The position numbers were made by a program, and so were the translations under genes. This document shows, piece after piece, positions 5,233 to 6,243 of a DNA stretch of 6,243 bases. The DNA is from Pyrodictium delaneyi. Its GTDB lineage: Archaea > Thermoproteota > Thermoprotei_A > Sulfolobales > Pyrodictiaceae. Under the pieces are notes generated by a model. It saw only the letters and a program-made list of their open reading frames with translations. It was not told the origin of the DNA and ran no database searches. Each line of letters opens with the position of its first letter. Positions within the stretch are counted from its first letter, which is position 1. The stretch spans positions 1 to 6,243 of the forward strand of contig DQVR01000004.1 in NCBI GenBank assembly GCA_015661645.1. Direction: 5' to 3'.

Positions 5233-5961
5233 ATGGACCCGGTGCGAATGGAAATCGATCAAGAGACTCGTGAAGCAATACGTGAAGCCTTCCAGGATCT
5301 TGTGAAACCTGTTACAATAAACGTCTTCATAGGACCAAACTGCCAGTATTGCGACGAGACCCTGAAAATAGCCAAGATTCTCGAGGAGGAAGCGCCAGCA
5401 AAGAACGGAGAAAAACTCGTGAAAGTGCACATATACGAGAAAGGTAAGGACGATAAGATATTCAAGAAGCATGGCGTGGAACGAATACCAACAATAACAC
5501 TGCTAGACGGGATGATACGGTACACAGGTACGCCTAGCGGTGAAGAGATAAGAGGCCTCGTAGAAACTATAATAAGGATATCCCAAGAAGATAGTGGCCT
5601 AGACCCAGAAACCGTAGAAAAGATCAAAAAGATATCCGAGCCGGTGCACGTAGAAGTCATAGTCACACCGCAGTGCCCCTATTGCCCCTATGCAGCACTC
5701 CTCACTAACATGTTTGCATTCGAGTCATGGAGGCATGGTAAGCGAAACTTTATAGCGGACACTGTGGAGGCATATGAAAACCCCGATATAGCTGACAGGT
5801 ACAATGTGATGTCAGTGCCCGCTATAGCGATAAACGGTGTGTTAGCATTTGTCGGTGTGCCGTACGAGGAGGACTTCATAGAGAGGATAATAGACATTGT
5901 AGAGCGCGGACGCCGCGTATCGGGCCCCGAAGTCATATCGGAGAGCGCTACCGGAGTATAG
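5233..5961 (+). CDS. Protein disulfide oxidoreductase (PDO), two thioredoxin domains
   Basis: PDO forms and rearranges disulfide bonds in the cytosol of hyperthermophiles, acting as a glutaredoxin/PDI-like thiol exchanger, normally recharged by a thioredoxin reductase. The 242-aa product has two thioredoxin folds. The first carries CQYC (Cys37, Cys40) with cis-Pro86 in RIPT; the second carries CPYC (Cys148, Cys151) with cis-Pro196 in SVPA. Both motifs are those of Pyrococcus furiosus PDO, and length and domain order are normal, so both sites should be active. I chose the ATG at 5233 because it fits a leaderless message from the TATA box at 5199-5206; a TTG at 5230 adds one residue. The ATG at 5248 (MEIDQETREAIREAF) aligns slightly better with the N-terminus of the Pyrococcus protein and remains possible. 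The gene stands alone. Its presence supports a hyperthermophile that stabilises cytosolic proteins with disulfides. Confidence 0.95.
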   Translation: MDPVRMEIDQETREAIREAFQDLVKPVTINVFIGPNCQYCDETLKIAKILEEEAPAKNGEKLVKVHIYEKGKDDKIFKKHGVERIPTITLLDGMIRYTGTPSGEEIRGLVETIIRISQEDSGLDPETVEKIKKISEPVHVEVIVTPQCPYCPYAALLTNMFAFESWRHGKRNFIADTVEAYENPDIADRYNVMSVPAIAINGVLAFVGVPYEEDFIERIIDIVERGRRVSGPEVISESATGV

Positions 5962-6054
5962 GAGGCTATAGGTCCTCTCGCGGCACAAATACAGCCAAGC
6001 GATAGGGACAGCTCCCCGGCTTTTCCTGAAAGCGGATGTAGCGGCCCTATAGAA
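5962..6054. other. PDO downstream region
   Basis: No ORF worth calling. AGGA...TCCT (about 5960-5976) and CCCT...AGGG (6044-6057) can form small hairpins. CTTTTCC at 6021-6027 is a short pyrimidine run of the kind where archaeal transcription can end, but it is not a convincing terminator. Confidence 0.3.
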
Positions 6055-6119
6055 GGGGCTCTGACAAATGCCTTTTCATCACCTTCCTAGTCAGCGTCGG
6101 GAGTACTCTTCACAGCCCC
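6055..6119 (-). ncRNA. Box C/D small guide RNA (predicted)
   Basis: Read on the minus strand this 65-nt segment has every part of an archaeal C/D guide RNA. The order is: outer stem GGGGC (6119-6115); C box GTGAAGA (6113-6107); a 12-nt guide (6106-6095); D' box CTGA (6094-6091); an 8-nt loop; C' box GTGATGA (6082-6076); a 12-nt guide (6075-6064); D box CAGA (6063-6060); and GCCCC (6059-6055), which pairs with the first stem. Both guides have the standard 12 nt. C' and D' are exact; C and D each differ by one base, and the two changes face each other in the K-turn (A-A in place of U-U), keeping both sheared G-A pairs. Such RNAs bind L7Ae, Nop5 and fibrillarin and direct 2'-O-methylation of the base opposite the fifth guide position from D or D'. 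Targets are not established. Confidence 0.6.
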
Positions 6120-6148
6120 ATTCTGAGACGTTAGCCCCCGTTTCTACT

Positions 6149-6159
6149 CCCTTAACTTC
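6149..6159 (-). promoter_or_regulatory. Possible promoter of the C/D guide RNA
   Basis: The minus strand reads GAAGTTAAGGG, one T short of the GAAGTTATAGGG seen before the 105-aa gene. Its centre lies about 35 bp before the RNA's outer stem, so transcription would start a few bases upstream of it. Confidence 0.35.
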
Positions 6160-6213
6160 TGTCCGACTAGGGCCTAGCTGTAATAATCAGGTCTACGTAC
6201 TATCCACCTCTAG

Positions 6214-6221
6214 TTATATAC
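6214..6221 (+). promoter_or_regulatory. TATA-like element for a gene beyond the window
   Basis: TTATATAC lies 22 bp before the window end. A transcript starting about 25 nt downstream would begin just outside it. No start codon with an open frame is seen inside the window, so this is a tentative call. Confidence 0.3.
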
Positions 6222-6243
6222 CGGTAGCTACTGCATCAAGACT

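Noticed and set aside
5259..5666. 135-aa minus-strand ORF opposite the PDO gene
   Set aside because: It is the complement frame of well-supported PDO codons and has Ser/Ile-rich shadow composition.

Overview
The window looks like chromosome from a hyperthermophilic crenarchaeon, most likely of the Desulfurococcales/Pyrodictiaceae kind. The reasons are a two-domain protein disulfide oxidoreductase with CQYC and CPYC sites, a nucleoside phosphorylase close to the Sulfolobus MTA/purine enzyme, TATA-type promoters with short or absent leaders, GTG/TTG starts, and heavy use of AGG, AGA, ATA and CTA codons. The genus is inference. I see no insertion sequence, CRISPR array, tRNA or rRNA.

Left part (1-1809), all minus strand: a helical 105-aa orphan (1492-1809), a 344-bp gene-free stretch rich in hairpins, a zinc-ribbon protein of unknown function (308-1138), and, overlapping its end, a thioredoxin-fold protein cut off by the window edge whose CxxC has become SPTG. 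A promoter sequence of the type GAGTTATAGGG occurs on the minus strand before both of the first two genes.

Middle part (1810-4585), plus strand: a weakly supported 78-aa ORF, or alternatively a box C/D-like RNA on the other strand; the hexameric-type purine nucleoside/MTA phosphorylase (2221-2949), with a clear promoter and a perfect 7-bp inverted repeat between TATA box and Shine-Dalgarno; then a two-gene unit of unrecognised proteins (120 aa and 368 aa) joined by a 4-nt TTGA overlap. The 368-aa protein has nine cysteines.

Right part (4586-6243): a minus-strand HTH regulator of the archaeal COG2522 type, convergent with the 368-aa gene and preceded by an ACACGTGT palindrome; the plus-strand disulfide oxidoreductase (5233-5961) behind a strong TATA box; and, in the last 280 bp, a 65-nt minus-strand sequence with the full architecture of a box C/D guide RNA (C, 12-nt guide, D', 8-nt loop, C', 12-nt guide, D, closed by a GGGGC/GCCCC stem). 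A TATA-like element at 6214-6221 suggests another plus-strand gene just beyond the window.

The genes do not form one pathway. The recurring theme is thiol chemistry (PDO, a redox-dead thioredoxin relative, a cysteine-rich orphan), and the most notable non-coding content is the C/D guide RNA plus a structured intergenic region with a fragmentary resemblance to RNase P RNA.
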